From positions 1,426,001 to 1,490,000 of the forward strand of contig NZ_JACWMS010000002.1 in assembly GCF_014673215.1 (NCBI RefSeq): a stretch of DNA of 64,000 nt, in the 5' to 3' direction. Shown piece after piece: positions 43,192 to 52,769 of the stretch. Source of the stretch: Gordonia hankookensis (GTDB taxonomy: Bacteria; Actinomycetota; Actinomycetes; Mycobacteriales; Mycobacteriaceae). Both the position numbers and the translations under genes were made by a program. Each line of letters opens with the position of its first letter. The stretch's first letter is position 1. The notes beneath the pieces are model-generated. The model saw only the letters and a program-made list of their open reading frames with translations, made no database searches and was not told the origin of the DNA.

Positions 43192-44127
43192 ATGCTCAAC
43201 GGCGTCTTGTTCTTTCCCGTCACCCCCTTCGACAGCAACGGAGAGGTCGACTACCGGCGTCTCGCCGAGCACATCGACCGCGGCGTCGCGGCCGGGCCGG
43301 GTGGGGTCTTTGTCGCCTGCGGTACCGGCGAGTTCCACGCGCTCGGGCTCGATGAGTTCGGAAAGATCGTCCAGTGCGCTGTCGACGCCGTCGGCGGTCG
43401 GGTGCCCGTCTTCGCCGGGGCGGGTGGCTCCCTCGTCCAGGCCCGCGAGTTCGCCGCCAGCGCCAAAGCGCATGGTGCCGATGGCATTCTGCTGCTCCCG
43501 CCCTACCTGGTGACGATGCCCGCCGCGGGTCTGGTGGAGTATGCGCGTACGGTCGCGCAGACCACCGATCTTCCGCTGATCGTCTACAACCGCGGCAATG
43601 CGGTGTTCGACGAGGCGTCGGCCGTCGAGGTCGCGAAGCTGCCGACCGTGATCGGATTCAAGGACGGGACAGGCGATCTCGACAATGTTGCCCGCATCGT
43701 CATCGCGGTGAAGGATGCGTTGGCCGACTCGGGCAAGGAGTTCCTCTTCTTCAACGGACTCCCGACCGCGGAGATCACTCAGCAGGCCTACCGCGCCATC
43801 GGCGTCACCCTCTACTCGTCGGCGACCTTTGCCTTCGCCCCGGAGCTCGCGCTGGCCTTCTACAACTCGCTGGAGAACGACAACACCGAGTTGACCGATG
43901 CCCTGCTCCGCGACTTCTTCCACCCGCTCGTGCGGCTGCGGAACAAGGTGCCGGGTTACGCGGTCTCGCTGGTGAAGCACGGCGTCACGATGGAAGGACT
44001 CGACGCGGGGCCCGTGCGTGCGCCGCTGGTGCCGCTCACCCCCGAGCATCAGGTGGAGCTCGAACGGATCACCGCTGCCGGACGTGCGGTGCTGGCCGGC
44101 TCCCTCGCGGCGAACGCGACGGCCTGA
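43192..44127 (+). CDS. kdgD: 5-dehydro-4-deoxyglucarate dehydratase
   Basis: 311 aa, DapA-like (beta/alpha)8 class I enzyme. The Schiff-base Lys is K157 in VIGFKDGTGD and the catalytic Tyr Y132 in LIVYNRGN; the GTGEFHALGLDEF loop and NGLPTAEI are typical of KdgD rather than DapA. It dehydrates and decarboxylates 5-keto-4-deoxyglucarate to 2,5-dioxopentanoate, feeding the dehydrogenase at 41534. Start ATG with AAGGAG upstream; TGATG overlap with the next gene. Confidence 0.9.
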   Translation: MLNGVLFFPVTPFDSNGEVDYRRLAEHIDRGVAAGPGGVFVACGTGEFHALGLDEFGKIVQCAVDAVGGRVPVFAGAGGSLVQAREFAASAKAHGADGILLLPPYLVTMPAAGLVEYARTVAQTTDLPLIVYNRGNAVFDEASAVEVAKLPTVIGFKDGTGDLDNVARIVIAVKDALADSGKEFLFFNGLPTAEITQQAYRAIGVTLYSSATFAFAPELALAFYNSLENDNTELTDALLRDFFHPLVRLRNKVPGYAVSLVKHGVTMEGLDAGPVRAPLVPLTPEHQVELERITAAGRAVLAGSLAANATA

Positions 44128-45389
44128 TGTCGTCCACCATCACCCGGGTCACCGTCACTCCGGTGGCCTTCGTCGACCCGCCGCTGCTCAACACCGTCGG
44201 CGTCCACCAGCCGTATGCGTTGCGCGCGATCATCCAGATCGAGACCGACGACGGTATGCGTGGGTTGGGGGAGACCTACGCCGACTCCGCTCACATCACC
44301 CGGATGGAAGCGGCGGCCGAGGCCATCATCGGCCTCGATGTATTCGCGCTCAACCGGATCCGCGCCGTCATCGATGAGCGGGTTTCGCAGCTGTCGGTGA
44401 CCGGTGGCGATGGTGTCGCGGGCATGATCACGACAGCCAGTACCACCGACCGGGTGTTCTCACCCTTCGAGGTGGCCTGTCTCGATCTCCAGGGCAAGGT
44501 GCTCGGCCGGCCAGTGAGCGACCTGCTCGGTGGCGCCGTGCGCGACCGGGTCCCGTTCAGTGCCTACCTGTTCTACAAGTGGGCCGGCCATCCCGGCGCC
44601 GCGGAGGACTCGTGGGGTGAGGCCATCGATCCCGTAGGCCTGATCCGTCAGGCGCACCGGATGATCGACGAGTACGGCTTCACCGCGATCAAACTCAAAG
44701 GAGGCGTGTTCGCGCCCGACGAGGAGATCGCCGCCATCAAGGCCCTGCATGCCGAGTTTCCGGGCATCCCGCTGCGCCTGGATCCGAATGCTGCCTGGAC
44801 GGTGGACACGTCGGTGCGCGTGGCCGCGGAACTCGACGGCATCGTCGAGTACCTCGAGGACCCGACCCCCGGGCTCGACGGCATGGCCGAGGTGGCCGCC
44901 GAGGCGAAGATGCCGCTGGCCACCAACATGTGCGTCGTCGCCTTCGATCACCTCAAGCCGGCCGTGCGGAAGAACTCCGTCTCGGTGGTGCTGTCGGATC
45001 ACCACTACTGGGGCGGGCTCCAGCGGTCACGGCAGCTCGCGGCCATCTGCGACACCTTCGGGATGGGGTTGTCGATGCATTCGAACTCGCACCTGGGGAT
45101 CAGCCTGGCCGCCATGGTGCACCTCGCTGCGGCGACACCCAACCTGACCTACGCCTGCGACACGCATTGGCCGTGGAAGAACGAAGACGTCGTCGAGCCC
45201 GGTGCATTGAGCTTTGTCGACGGTGCGGTGCCGGTGCCCACCGGGCCAGGGCTCGGCGTCGAGATCGACGAGGCGGCGCTGGATCGTCTGCACCAGCAGT
45301 ACATCGACTGCGGCATCCGCGACCGCGACGACACCGGCTACATGCAGTCGATCGATCCGAGTTTCGCGAACACCTGCCCGCGCTGGTGA
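44127..45389 (+). CDS. Glucarate/galactarate dehydratase-type enolase-superfamily enzyme
   Basis: 420 aa, starting one base inside the kdgD stop. Mandelate-racemase/enolase features: the Lys motif FTAIKLKGGVFAPDEE, metal ligand LRLDPNAAW, EYLEDPTP, LATNMCV, and the catalytic His in SMHSNSHLGIS. The KLKGG and HSNSH signatures are those of glucarate dehydratases, but it is clearly different from the canonical GudD at 54518 and shorter. It probably forms 5-keto-4-deoxyglucarate from glucarate or galactarate for KdgD. Stereospecificity unknown. Confidence 0.87.
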   Translation: MSSTITRVTVTPVAFVDPPLLNTVGVHQPYALRAIIQIETDDGMRGLGETYADSAHITRMEAAAEAIIGLDVFALNRIRAVIDERVSQLSVTGGDGVAGMITTASTTDRVFSPFEVACLDLQGKVLGRPVSDLLGGAVRDRVPFSAYLFYKWAGHPGAAEDSWGEAIDPVGLIRQAHRMIDEYGFTAIKLKGGVFAPDEEIAAIKALHAEFPGIPLRLDPNAAWTVDTSVRVAAELDGIVEYLEDPTPGLDGMAEVAAEAKMPLATNMCVVAFDHLKPAVRKNSVSVVLSDHHYWGGLQRSRQLAAICDTFGMGLSMHSNSHLGISLAAMVHLAAATPNLTYACDTHWPWKNEDVVEPGALSFVDGAVPVPTGPGLGVEIDEAALDRLHQQYIDCGIRDRDDTGYMQSIDPSFANTCPRW

Positions 45390-45450
45390 GTGGCGGCCGA
45401 CATCGAACCGGGCGCTTTGCCAGAAAGGGTGGCTCTGGGTGCGCTAGCGT

Positions 45451-45499
45451 GATCCACTGAGCGCGGTAGATCGCCGTGCTGTGATGCCGAAAGTGGATC
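45451..45499. promoter_or_regulatory. Inverted repeat before the LysR gene
   Basis: GATCCACT (45451-45458) and AGTGGATC (45492-45499) are exact inverted copies 33 bp apart, the second ending just before the LysR ATG. Possible paired LysR binding sites. Confidence 0.45.
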
Positions 45500-45500
45500 G

Positions 45501-46394
45501 ATGTTCTCCTTGTCGCGCCTCTCGTGCTTCATCGCCGTCGCCGAGGAACTCCACTTCGGTCGGGCCGCCGAACGCCTCCACATGACCCAGCCGCCCCTGA
45601 GTCGCCAGATCCAGCAGCTCGAGCACGAACTCGGCGTGCAACTGATCGAGCGCAGCAGCCGGGCGGTGTCGCTCACCGCGGCCGGGACGGCGTTCCTGCC
45701 CGACGCACGGCGGATCGTCGCGCTGGCCGAGGGCGCCGCTCTCACGGTCCGCCGGGTTCCGGCCGGCGACCTGGGCACGGTCAACATCGGGTTCACCGGT
45801 GCCTCGGCTCGCGCAGTGCTACCCCGCTTGATGCAGCACGCGCGCGAGAAGTTGCCCGATGTCCGGTTGGTGCTCCGCGAGATGGTCACCGCGGCCCAGG
45901 TCGAGGCGCTCGCGGGCGGCGACCTCGATCTCGGGATCGTGCGACCGCCGATCTCGCGACCCGGCATCAACACCCGGCCGCTGCACCATGAACGCCTCGT
46001 GGCGGCGCTGCCGGCCGACCATGAACTGGCGGCGGTCGAGCACCTGGCGATCGAGGACTTCGACGGCCAGGCGGTGATCATGTACTCACCGACGGATGCG
46101 CGCTATTTCAACGAGCTGCTCATCAGCACCTTCACTGCCGTCGGGGCCTCGCCGCGCTATGTCCAGTACGTGACCCAGGTGCACACGATGCTGGTCCTGG
46201 TGCATTCCGGCCTCGGGATCTCACTGGTCCCGGAGTCGGCGATGACGATGCACCCGGACGGCGTGGTCTTCAAAGAGGTGACGGCGATCCGCGATCGCCC
46301 GGTGCAGATGAATGTCGCCTGGCGGGCCGACAATCCCAACCCGGCGTTGACGAGACTCATGAAAGACGTTCTGCCCGAACGCGAATGGATCTGA
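45501..46394 (+). CDS. LysR-family transcriptional regulator
   Basis: 297 aa. The N-terminal HTH is textbook (LSCFIAVAEELHFGRAAERLHMTQPPLSRQIQQLEHELGVQLIER), followed by a type 2 periplasmic-binding-like effector domain. It lies 111 bp after the dehydratase gene in the same direction, so it is the likely activator of the aldarate genes, sensing glucarate or an intermediate. It is convergent with the universal stress protein gene, 10 bp apart. Confidence 0.9.
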   Translation: MFSLSRLSCFIAVAEELHFGRAAERLHMTQPPLSRQIQQLEHELGVQLIERSSRAVSLTAAGTAFLPDARRIVALAEGAALTVRRVPAGDLGTVNIGFTGASARAVLPRLMQHAREKLPDVRLVLREMVTAAQVEALAGGDLDLGIVRPPISRPGINTRPLHHERLVAALPADHELAAVEHLAIEDFDGQAVIMYSPTDARYFNELLISTFTAVGASPRYVQYVTQVHTMLVLVHSGLGISLVPESAMTMHPDGVVFKEVTAIRDRPVQMNVAWRADNPNPALTRLMKDVLPEREWI

Positions 46395-46404
46395 CGGGAC
46401 AGAA

Positions 46405-46800
46405 CTACACAGCGGCGCGGACCGGCGGCTTGACCGCCACGACGGGGCACTGGGCGTCGAGCAACACACGCTGCACCACGCTGCCGGTCAGCAGCTTGCC
46501 GACCGGAGAGCGGCGCCTCTGGCCGATCACCAACAGCTCGACTGCGTCGTCGTAGGAGGCGTCGATGAGCTGATCCGCGTGCGACAGACCCGGATCGTTC
46601 TTCGCGACACGGTAGGACACGTCCTCGGCCTCGGCCGTCGAGCGTGCGTTCTCGACGTCCACCAGGAACTCCGGTTGGGATGCACTGTCGCCGTCGGCGA
46701 CCACCAGCACCTCCACTCCCCGCATCCGGGCTTCGGCGAAGCCGAACGGGAGGGCGCCCCGCCCTTCTGGGGTCGGGAGATAACTCAGGATCACGCTCAT
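46405..46800 (-). CDS. Universal stress protein family (UspA-like)
   Basis: 131 aa; ATG 46800 overlaps the stop of the upstream dehydrogenase gene (ATGA). The Usp fold is shown by SVILSYLPTPEGRGAL, VEVLVVADGDSA and the ATP-loop GQRRRSPVGKLLTGSVVQRVLLDAQCPVVAVK, close to the nucleotide-binding G2xG9xG(S/T) pattern. Single small domain. Linked by coupling to a D-2-hydroxyacid dehydrogenase. Role in metabolism not deducible. Confidence 0.85.
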   Translation of the reverse strand: MSVILSYLPTPEGRGALPFGFAEARMRGVEVLVVADGDSASQPEFLVDVENARSTAEAEDVSYRVAKNDPGLSHADQLIDASYDDAVELLVIGQRRRSPVGKLLTGSVVQRVLLDAQCPVVAVKPPVRAAV

Positions 46801-47840
46801 CGCGATTCCTTTCCGCGGAGGGTCGGATCCGGCGCAACCACGGGGGTGACCAGGTCGCCGGTTCGGAGATAGGTGTCGAGGTTCTGCAGGGTCAGTTCTT
46901 CCATCGCCGCGCGCGTCTCGACGGTGCCGCTGGCCAGATGAGGGAGCAGGACGACGTTGTCGAGTTCCAGCAGCGCGGCGGGGACCTCGGGCTCGTGGGC
47001 GAACACGTCGAGTCCGGCGCCCGCGAGTCGTCCGTTCTGCAGCAGCTCCACCAGGGCGTCCTCGTCGACGACGCTGCCGCGTGCGACATTGATCAGGAAA
47101 CCGTTGGCGCCCAGCGCGTCCAGGACCTCCCGGTCGACGAGATGCCGCGTGCCCGCGCCGCCCGCCGCCGCGACGATGAGTACATCGACGGATGCGGCCA
47201 ACTCCGCAGGTGATGCCACGTACCGGAACGGGGAACCGTCGACGACACGGCGGTTGTGGTAGGCGATGGTGCATCCGAACGCGGTCAACCGGTCCGCGAT
47301 CGCGGAGCCGATCCGCCCGAGGCCCAGGATGCCGACCCTTGCGCCGGATACCTTGCGCGTCAACGGGACATTGCCTTCGACGGGCCAACGGCCGGCGCGC
47401 ACGAATCGGTCGGCCGCGGTGAATCCGCGCATGGTGTCGAGTACGAGGCCGACAGCAGTGTCGGCCACACAGTCGGTGAGCACGTCGGGGGTGTTGCTGA
47501 CGCCGATGCCCAGCTCGGCTGCACGGTCCACGTCGGTGGTGTCGTACCCGACGCCGAAGTGCACGATCGAGCCGAGATTCGGCAGCGCGGCCATCAGGTC
47601 GGCGTCGACGCCGGTCCGCCCCGAGGTGACCACGGCGGTCACCTCCTCGCCGTACTCGGCAAGGAAGGACGCACGGGCGTCTCCGTCGGGCAGGCGTTCG
47701 GCGCGGAAGTCGCCTGCCAGGGTCTCCTCGAGCGAGGGCTTGAGCGGACCGACTCGCAAGACCCTTCCTGCGGACTCTGGAAGGTCTTGTCCGACAACGA
47801 CATCGTGTGATTCCGAAGTGTTGGCGAGGCTGCTGCTCAT
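46797..47840 (-). CDS. D-2-hydroxyacid dehydrogenase
   Basis: 347 aa. The Rossmann motif GLGRIGSAIA, catalytic Arg in VARGSVVDEDAL, Glu in AHEPEVP and His in LPHLASGT are all present: an active D-isomer-specific 2-hydroxyacid dehydrogenase, of the glyoxylate/hydroxypyruvate reductase type. It probably reduces a small 2-keto acid such as glyoxylate, hydroxypyruvate or tartronate semialdehyde, which fits an aldarate region. Divergent from the ABC transporter operon across the 366-bp gap at 47841-48206. Confidence 0.86.
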   Translation of the reverse strand: MSSSLANTSESHDVVVGQDLPESAGRVLRVGPLKPSLEETLAGDFRAERLPDGDARASFLAEYGEEVTAVVTSGRTGVDADLMAALPNLGSIVHFGVGYDTTDVDRAAELGIGVSNTPDVLTDCVADTAVGLVLDTMRGFTAADRFVRAGRWPVEGNVPLTRKVSGARVGILGLGRIGSAIADRLTAFGCTIAYHNRRVVDGSPFRYVASPAELAASVDVLIVAAAGGAGTRHLVDREVLDALGANGFLINVARGSVVDEDALVELLQNGRLAGAGLDVFAHEPEVPAALLELDNVVLLPHLASGTVETRAAMEELTLQNLDTYLRTGDLVTPVVAPDPTLRGKESR

Positions 47841-48206
47841 CGGTCCTCCTCGACCGTCGGGGACACAGATGTCCTCTACTGGATGAGTTCACGGTATGTG
47901 GGCCGCTGAATACCTGTCCAACACGCAAATAACATGGATCGATACCCAAACTGTATGAACGTCCCGCCGACGATTCGACGGACGCACCGAGGTGTCGGAG
48001 AACCGACAGGTCAGGGGCGGTTTCGGGGGCCGGCGACGCAATGGCGTCGACGCCGCGCGAGGGGTGACAACTCGCCAAAATCGCAGTTGACGGCCCTTTT
48101 GCGCTGTTGACGCCGCCGATCGAGCGCTCCTAGCGTGTGTCTACCGTCACAACCGCGGACCAGCCCCCCGCGAGTCACTTTGCAGTTCTGTTCATCGGAG
48201 GTCCCC
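47841..48206. other. 366-bp divergent control region between dehydrogenase and ABC-transporter genes
   Basis: No credible gene on either strand. It contains the predicted promoter of the transporter operon (48107-48136) and two near-identical blocks, GCAGTTGACGGCC and GCTGTTGACGCCG, 20 bp apart. It also has an AT-rich stretch at about 47930-47960 that could hold the dehydrogenase promoter. Large enough for regulator binding on both sides. Confidence 0.6.
48107..48136 (+). promoter_or_regulatory. Predicted promoter of the Dpp-type transporter operon
   Basis: TTGACG (48107-48112), 18 bp, TAGCGT (48131-48136). This would leave a 5' leader of about 65 nt before the ATG at 48207 with its GGAGG site. 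Sequence prediction only. Confidence 0.5.
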
Positions 48207-49784
48207 ATGCAGATCGCAGCCATGCGATCCCCGCGACGTCGCCGCATTGCCGGCGCGTTGGCCGTGTCGGCGGCGGCGATGCTGGCCGTCAGCGGTTGCA
48301 GCGTCGCCAACACGACCCAAGGCGAGTCCGCCAGCCCCGACACGCTGCGCATCGTCCTCCCGCAGGAGCCCCCGACGCTGGAACCCTGCGATGCGTCGTT
48401 GACGGCTACCGGCGTGGTGGTCCGCTCCAACATCACCGAACCGCTGATCGTGCGTGATCCGGGCAGCGGTGACCTGCAGCCGAAGCTGGCCAGCTCGTGG
48501 AAGCAGGTGGAACCGAACGTCTGGCGCTTCACCACGGTGTCCGGAGTCAAGTTCAGCAACGGTGCCACCTTCGACGCGCAGGACGCGGCGTTCTCGATCA
48601 AGCGCACCTTCAACGGGGCGATCGGCTGCGACGTGAACGGCTACGTCTTCGACGACAGCAAGACCGAGGTGAACGTCGTCGACCCCAACACCGTCGAGGT
48701 CCGCACCGAGAAGCCCGACCCGATCCTTCCGCTGCGGATCTCGTTCATCGAAATGGTCCCGCGTACCACCGACCCCGACGCCAAGGTGCGTCAGCCGATC
48801 GGCACCGGGCCCTACATGGTCGATTTCTGGGACTCCGGACAACGGATCGCGCTCAAGGCCAACCCGAACTACCACGGTGTCGCGCCGCAATACAGCCGCG
48901 CCATCTATCAGTGGCGTGCCGAGGGCAGTGTGCGGGCGGCCATGGTCACCAACGACGAGGCCGACCTGGCCACCTCGCTCGGCCCCGAGGACGGAGCAGG
49001 CGACCTCGGCACCGCATACGTCAACAACGAGACCACCGCACTGCGTATGCAGGCGACGGACGCGCCGCTCGATGACATCCGGGTCCGCGAGGCCATCGAC
49101 TATTCGATCAACCGTGACGGCGTCGTCAAGGCACTGTTCCAGGGGCTCGGCAAGCCTGCGGCAGAGCTCGTCGGCAAGGGCATCGTCGGTTACAACGACG
49201 AGTTGACGCCCACGCCATACGACCTCGCGCACGCCAAGAAGCTCATCGACGAGGCGCGCGCCGACGGGGTGCCGGTCGACCGCACCATCCGCCTCATCGG
49301 CCGAACCGGTCAGTTCCCCAAGATCAACGAGACGATCGAGGCGATCCAGTTCTCGCTCAGCAAGATCGGGCTCAACGTCAAGATCGAGATGATGGACACC
49401 TCGGGGCAGATGCAGTACCAGACCAGGCCGTTCGTGCCGGGCTCCGGGCCGGTTCTGCTGATGATCATGCACGGCAACCAGGCCGGTGACACCCAGTTCA
49501 CCCTGGACCAGTACATGCTCAGCGACGGCTACCAGAGCACCTACGGCACAGCGGCATACGACAAGGAGATACTCGCCGCCGAGGCGCTGACCGGTGACGC
49601 CCGTCAGGCCGCCCTCGCGAAAGTGCTCGCCGACGAACCCGCCAAGATCCGCCAGTATGCCTACATCGCGCACATGGAAGCCGTACTGGCCAAGTCGAAG
49701 AAAGTCGACTACCAGCCCAACTCGGCGACCGGCGATGAGATGCGCCTGGCCGAGATGACCCACGCGACCTCCCAGAACGACTGA
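48207..49784 (+). CDS. ABC transporter substrate-binding lipoprotein, family 5 (peptide/nickel/opine type)
   Basis: 525 aa. The signal peptide ends in the lipobox AVSGC, so the protein is lipid-anchored outside the membrane. The SBP_bac_5 pattern follows: RIVLPQEPPTLEPCDA, NITEPLIVRDPGSGDLQPKLASSWKQVEPNVWRFTTVSGVKFSNG, DDIRVREAIDYSINRD. ATG 48207 with GGAGG upstream is preferred over a longer frame. Family members bind di/oligopeptides but also oligosaccharides and organic acids. The surrounding aldarate genes suggest a sugar acid or its polymer fragments as ligand (inference). Confidence 0.9.
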   Translation: MQIAAMRSPRRRRIAGALAVSAAAMLAVSGCSVANTTQGESASPDTLRIVLPQEPPTLEPCDASLTATGVVVRSNITEPLIVRDPGSGDLQPKLASSWKQVEPNVWRFTTVSGVKFSNGATFDAQDAAFSIKRTFNGAIGCDVNGYVFDDSKTEVNVVDPNTVEVRTEKPDPILPLRISFIEMVPRTTDPDAKVRQPIGTGPYMVDFWDSGQRIALKANPNYHGVAPQYSRAIYQWRAEGSVRAAMVTNDEADLATSLGPEDGAGDLGTAYVNNETTALRMQATDAPLDDIRVREAIDYSINRDGVVKALFQGLGKPAAELVGKGIVGYNDELTPTPYDLAHAKKLIDEARADGVPVDRTIRLIGRTGQFPKINETIEAIQFSLSKIGLNVKIEMMDTSGQMQYQTRPFVPGSGPVLLMIMHGNQAGDTQFTLDQYMLSDGYQSTYGTAAYDKEILAAEALTGDARQAALAKVLADEPAKIRQYAYIAHMEAVLAKSKKVDYQPNSATGDEMRLAEMTHATSQND

Positions 49785-49801
49785 AATAGAGGCGATGACC
49801 G

Positions 49802-50728
49802 ATGTTCACCTTCCTCCGGCGCCGGATGTACACCAGCCTGATCCCGCTGATCATCGTCCTGTTCGGCGTGTTCTTCATGGCCCGCCTCACCGGCGATCCC
49901 ACCAACCTGTATCTGCCCGTCTCGGCCACCCCGGACCAGCGAGCCGAGTTCGCGGCGGCTCACGGTCTCGACAAGCCGATCTGGCAGCAGATGTTCGACT
50001 ACTTCTCCGGCGTCATACACCTCGACTTCGGTGAGTCACTCAAGACCGGTCAAGAGGCTGCGGGCATGGCGCTCAAGGCCTTTCCCGCCACCCTGCAACT
50101 GGCCTTCGTGACCCTGCTGCTCTCGATCATCGCATCGGTGATCATCGGCTGCTGGGCCGCCTACCGTCCGAACTCGCTCGCCGACCGGTTCTCCAGCCTG
50201 CTGTCGATGACCGCTGCCAGCGTTCCCGACTTCTGGTTCGCGATCACCGGCATCTGGATCTTCGCCGTCGTCCTCGGGTGGCTTCCGACGTCGGGAACCG
50301 GCGGTGTGCTCGCGTGGGTCCTACCGATCGCCACGCTGATGATCCGACCACTCGGCGTGCTCACGCAGGTGGTCCGGGGAGCCATGGTGTCGGCTCTGTC
50401 GGCGCCCTATGTGAAGGTCGCCCGCAGCAAGGGCGCAGGCGATCTGCGCGTGGTGAGCCATCATGCATTGCGGAACGCTGCCGCGCCGGCCCTCACGGTC
50501 GCAGGCGACCTCGCCGTCGGTCTGATCAACGGTGCGGTGGTGGTCGAGGCGATCTTCGGATGGCCGGGCATCGGCAAGTTGATGATCGATTCGATTCTCC
50601 AGCGCGACTTCGCAGTCCTGCAGGCGGCCGTGCTGCTGACCGCCGTCAGCATCTTCATCCTGAACATCGTGATCGATGCGGGGCTCGCCCTCCTCGATCC
50701 GCGGGTTCGCGACAAGGCCACGGTCTAG
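49802..50728 (+). CDS. ABC transporter permease (DppB/OppB type)
   Basis: 308 aa, six membrane spans. The N-terminal signature LIPLIIVLFGVFFMARLTGDPTNL, then AAHGLDKPIWQQMFDYF, the EAA coupling loop PYVKVARSKGAGDLRVVSHHALRNA, and EAIFGWPGIGKLMIDSI at the end. Forms the transmembrane pore with the DppC-type partner encoded next. Second gene of the transporter operon. Confidence 0.92.
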   Translation: MFTFLRRRMYTSLIPLIIVLFGVFFMARLTGDPTNLYLPVSATPDQRAEFAAAHGLDKPIWQQMFDYFSGVIHLDFGESLKTGQEAAGMALKAFPATLQLAFVTLLLSIIASVIIGCWAAYRPNSLADRFSSLLSMTAASVPDFWFAITGIWIFAVVLGWLPTSGTGGVLAWVLPIATLMIRPLGVLTQVVRGAMVSALSAPYVKVARSKGAGDLRVVSHHALRNAAAPALTVAGDLAVGLINGAVVVEAIFGWPGIGKLMIDSILQRDFAVLQAAVLLTAVSIFILNIVIDAGLALLDPRVRDKATV

Positions 50729-50754
50729 AGGCGCAAGGAACTCAAGGAGCCCAC

Positions 50755-51753
50755 ATGTCCATCGTCACCGATCCACTCGACACGACCAGTCCCGTCGCCT
50801 CGACCGATCCCTTGGGCGACTCCGTCGCCACCAAGAAGGCCCCCGCCGGCCAGATGCCCATGTGGCGACTGCTGCTGCGCGACAAGTTCGCCACCGTCGC
50901 CGCGGTCATCCTGGCCTTCGTGCTGCTCGTCGCGATCTTCGGTCCCTGGCTGGTCGGGGATGCCGCCACCGACCAGAATCTCGACGAGTCCAACCTGGCG
51001 CCGTTCAACCTCGACACCGGCTGGATGAACATCCTCGGCACCGATCCGCTCGGACGCAGCATGCTCGCCCGACTCATCGTCGCCTGCCAGACGACCTTGA
51101 TGGTGTCGCTGCCCGCCGTACTCATCTCGTGTGTCATCGGCTCCGCCGTCGGAATGTGGGCCGGCTACCACCGTGGCTGGCGCGAGACCACCGCGATGCG
51201 CGTCGCCGACGTCATCATGAGCTTCCCGTCGTTGCTGCTGGCCGTCGTGGTGCTGTTCGTGTTCTCGCCGAGCGCGGCGAACATCGTCGCGGTACTCGCG
51301 ATCACCCGCATCCCGATCTACCTGCGCACCGCACGAGCCGAATCGGCGGAACTCCAGAGTCGCGTCTTCGTCGACGCCGCTCGCACCTTCGGCGCCGGCA
51401 GTGGCCAGATCCTCCGTGGGCACGTGCTGCCGATCCTGCTCCCGACGTTGCTCACCGTCGCGACCCTCGATTTCTGCTACGTGATGCTGGCCGAGTCGTC
51501 GCTGAGCTTCCTCGGTATCGGCATCCAGCCGCCGGACATCAGCTGGGGCCTGATGGTCTCGCAGGGACGCACGTACCTGCAGACCGCGTGGTGGCTCTCG
51601 TTCTTCCCCGGCCTGGCGATCGTGATCACCACCGTGTCGGCCACGCTGCTCGCCGCCTGGGCCCGGATCGCCACCGACCCCGGGCAGCGCTGGCGCCTCA
51701 CCACCCCCAAGGCCCGTAAGCGCGTCTTCTCCTCACGAAAGGCAGTGCGATGA
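50755..51753 (+). CDS. ABC transporter permease (DppC/OppC type)
   Basis: 332 aa from ATG 50755 with AAGGAG. A cytoplasmic N-terminal tail of about 45 residues is followed by six spans. Signatures: NILGTDPLGRSMLARLIVACQTTL, SFPSLLLAVVVLFV, the EAA loop VFVDAARTFGAGSGQILRGHVLP, and LSFLGIGIQPPDISWGLMVSQGRTYL. Partner of the DppB-type subunit. Its stop overlaps the ATPase start (ATGA). Confidence 0.92.
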   Translation: MSIVTDPLDTTSPVASTDPLGDSVATKKAPAGQMPMWRLLLRDKFATVAAVILAFVLLVAIFGPWLVGDAATDQNLDESNLAPFNLDTGWMNILGTDPLGRSMLARLIVACQTTLMVSLPAVLISCVIGSAVGMWAGYHRGWRETTAMRVADVIMSFPSLLLAVVVLFVFSPSAANIVAVLAITRIPIYLRTARAESAELQSRVFVDAARTFGAGSGQILRGHVLPILLPTLLTVATLDFCYVMLAESSLSFLGIGIQPPDISWGLMVSQGRTYLQTAWWLSFFPGLAIVITTVSATLLAAWARIATDPGQRWRLTTPKARKRVFSSRKAVR

Positions 51754-52769
51754 GCGCCCCCACACTCGACCGGTCCGGAGCCGGCACCGACGATCGCGTC
51801 GCACTCGACGTGGCGGACCTGACCGTCGACCTGCGGACCCCCACGGGGACCGTGCGGGCCGTCGACCACGTGTCCTTCCGTGCCCGCCGCGGCGAGACCC
51901 TCGCGTTGCTCGGTGAATCCGGATGCGGCAAGTCGATGACGGCGCAGGCCCTGGTCGGCCTGCTCGATCCGATCGCCGAGGTCGCCGACGGCTCGATCAC
52001 CATCGACGACGTCGACCTCGTCACCGCCAAGGAGTCGGTGCGGCGCCAGATGGCCGGCACCGAGCTCGCCATCGTCTTCCAGGATGCGCTCACCGCGCTC
52101 AATCCGGTGTACCCGGTGGGCACCCAACTCGCCGAGCCCTTCCGCATCCACCGCAAGATGTCGCGGAAGAAGGCCCGGCACGAGGCCATCGAACTGATGC
52201 GGCACGTCGGCATCCCCGAACCGGAGTCCCGGATCGACTCCTACCCCCATCAGTTCTCGGGCGGCATGCGGCAGCGACTGCTCATCGCCATGGCCGTCGC
52301 GTTGAGTCCCAAGGTCCTGCTCGCCGACGAGCCGACCACCGCTCTCGACGTGACCGTGCAGGCGCAGATCATGGCGCTGCTGCAACGGCTGCGCGAAGAA
52401 CACGACATGGCCGTCGTCCTCATCACGCACGATCTGGCTCTGGTCGCCGAGCAAGCGGATCGCGTGGCGATCATGTACGCAGGCAACGTCGTCGAGACCG
52501 GTCCGGTCGCCGAGGTGTTCGGGAATCCGAAACACCCCTACACCAAGGGACTTCTGGATTCGGTACCGGTCAGCGCCGAACGCGGTGCCGACCTCAAATC
52601 CATCGGCGGTACCCCGCCCGACCTGCACTCGATCCCATCCGGCTGCGTCTATCAGGCGCGCTGCCCGATCGCCCGCAGTCTGTGCGTCCAGCAGCGCCCC
52701 GCCCTCATCGACGTCGGTGACAACCGGGCCGCGGCCTGCCACTTCTCCGAGGAGACCAGCAATGTCTGA
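51750..52769 (+). CDS. ABC transporter ATP-binding protein (DppD/OppD type)
   Basis: 339 aa. Walker [10 protein letters not shown]-loop VFQDALTALNPV, signature FSGGMRQR, Walker B VLLADEPTTALD, switch His in ITHD, and the oligopeptide-transporter C-terminal extension with its Cys cluster (GCVYQARCPIARSLCVQQRP) that binds a 4Fe-4S cluster in related proteins. Coupled by overlaps to the permease upstream and the second ATPase downstream (8 nt). Confidence 0.92.
   Translation: MSAPTLDRSGAGTDDRVALDVADLTVDLRTPTGTVRAVDHVSFRARRGETLALLGESGCGKSMTAQALVGLLDPIAEVADGSITIDDVDLVTAKESVRRQMAGTELAIVFQDALTALNPVYPVGTQLAEPFRIHRKMSRKKARHEAIELMRHVGIPEPESRIDSYPHQFSGGMRQRLLIAMAVALSPKVLLADEPTTALDVTVQAQIMALLQRLREEHDMAVVLITHDLALVAEQADRVAIMYAGNVVETGPVAEVFGNPKHPYTKGLLDSVPVSAERGADLKSIGGTPPDLHSIPSGCVYQARCPIARSLCVQQRPALIDVGDNRAAACHFSEETSNV

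Noticed and set aside
46801..48078. Upstream extension of the universal stress protein frame to 48078
   Set aside because: Arg-rich shadow of the dehydrogenase gene; the true start is ATG 46800 with an ATGA overlap.
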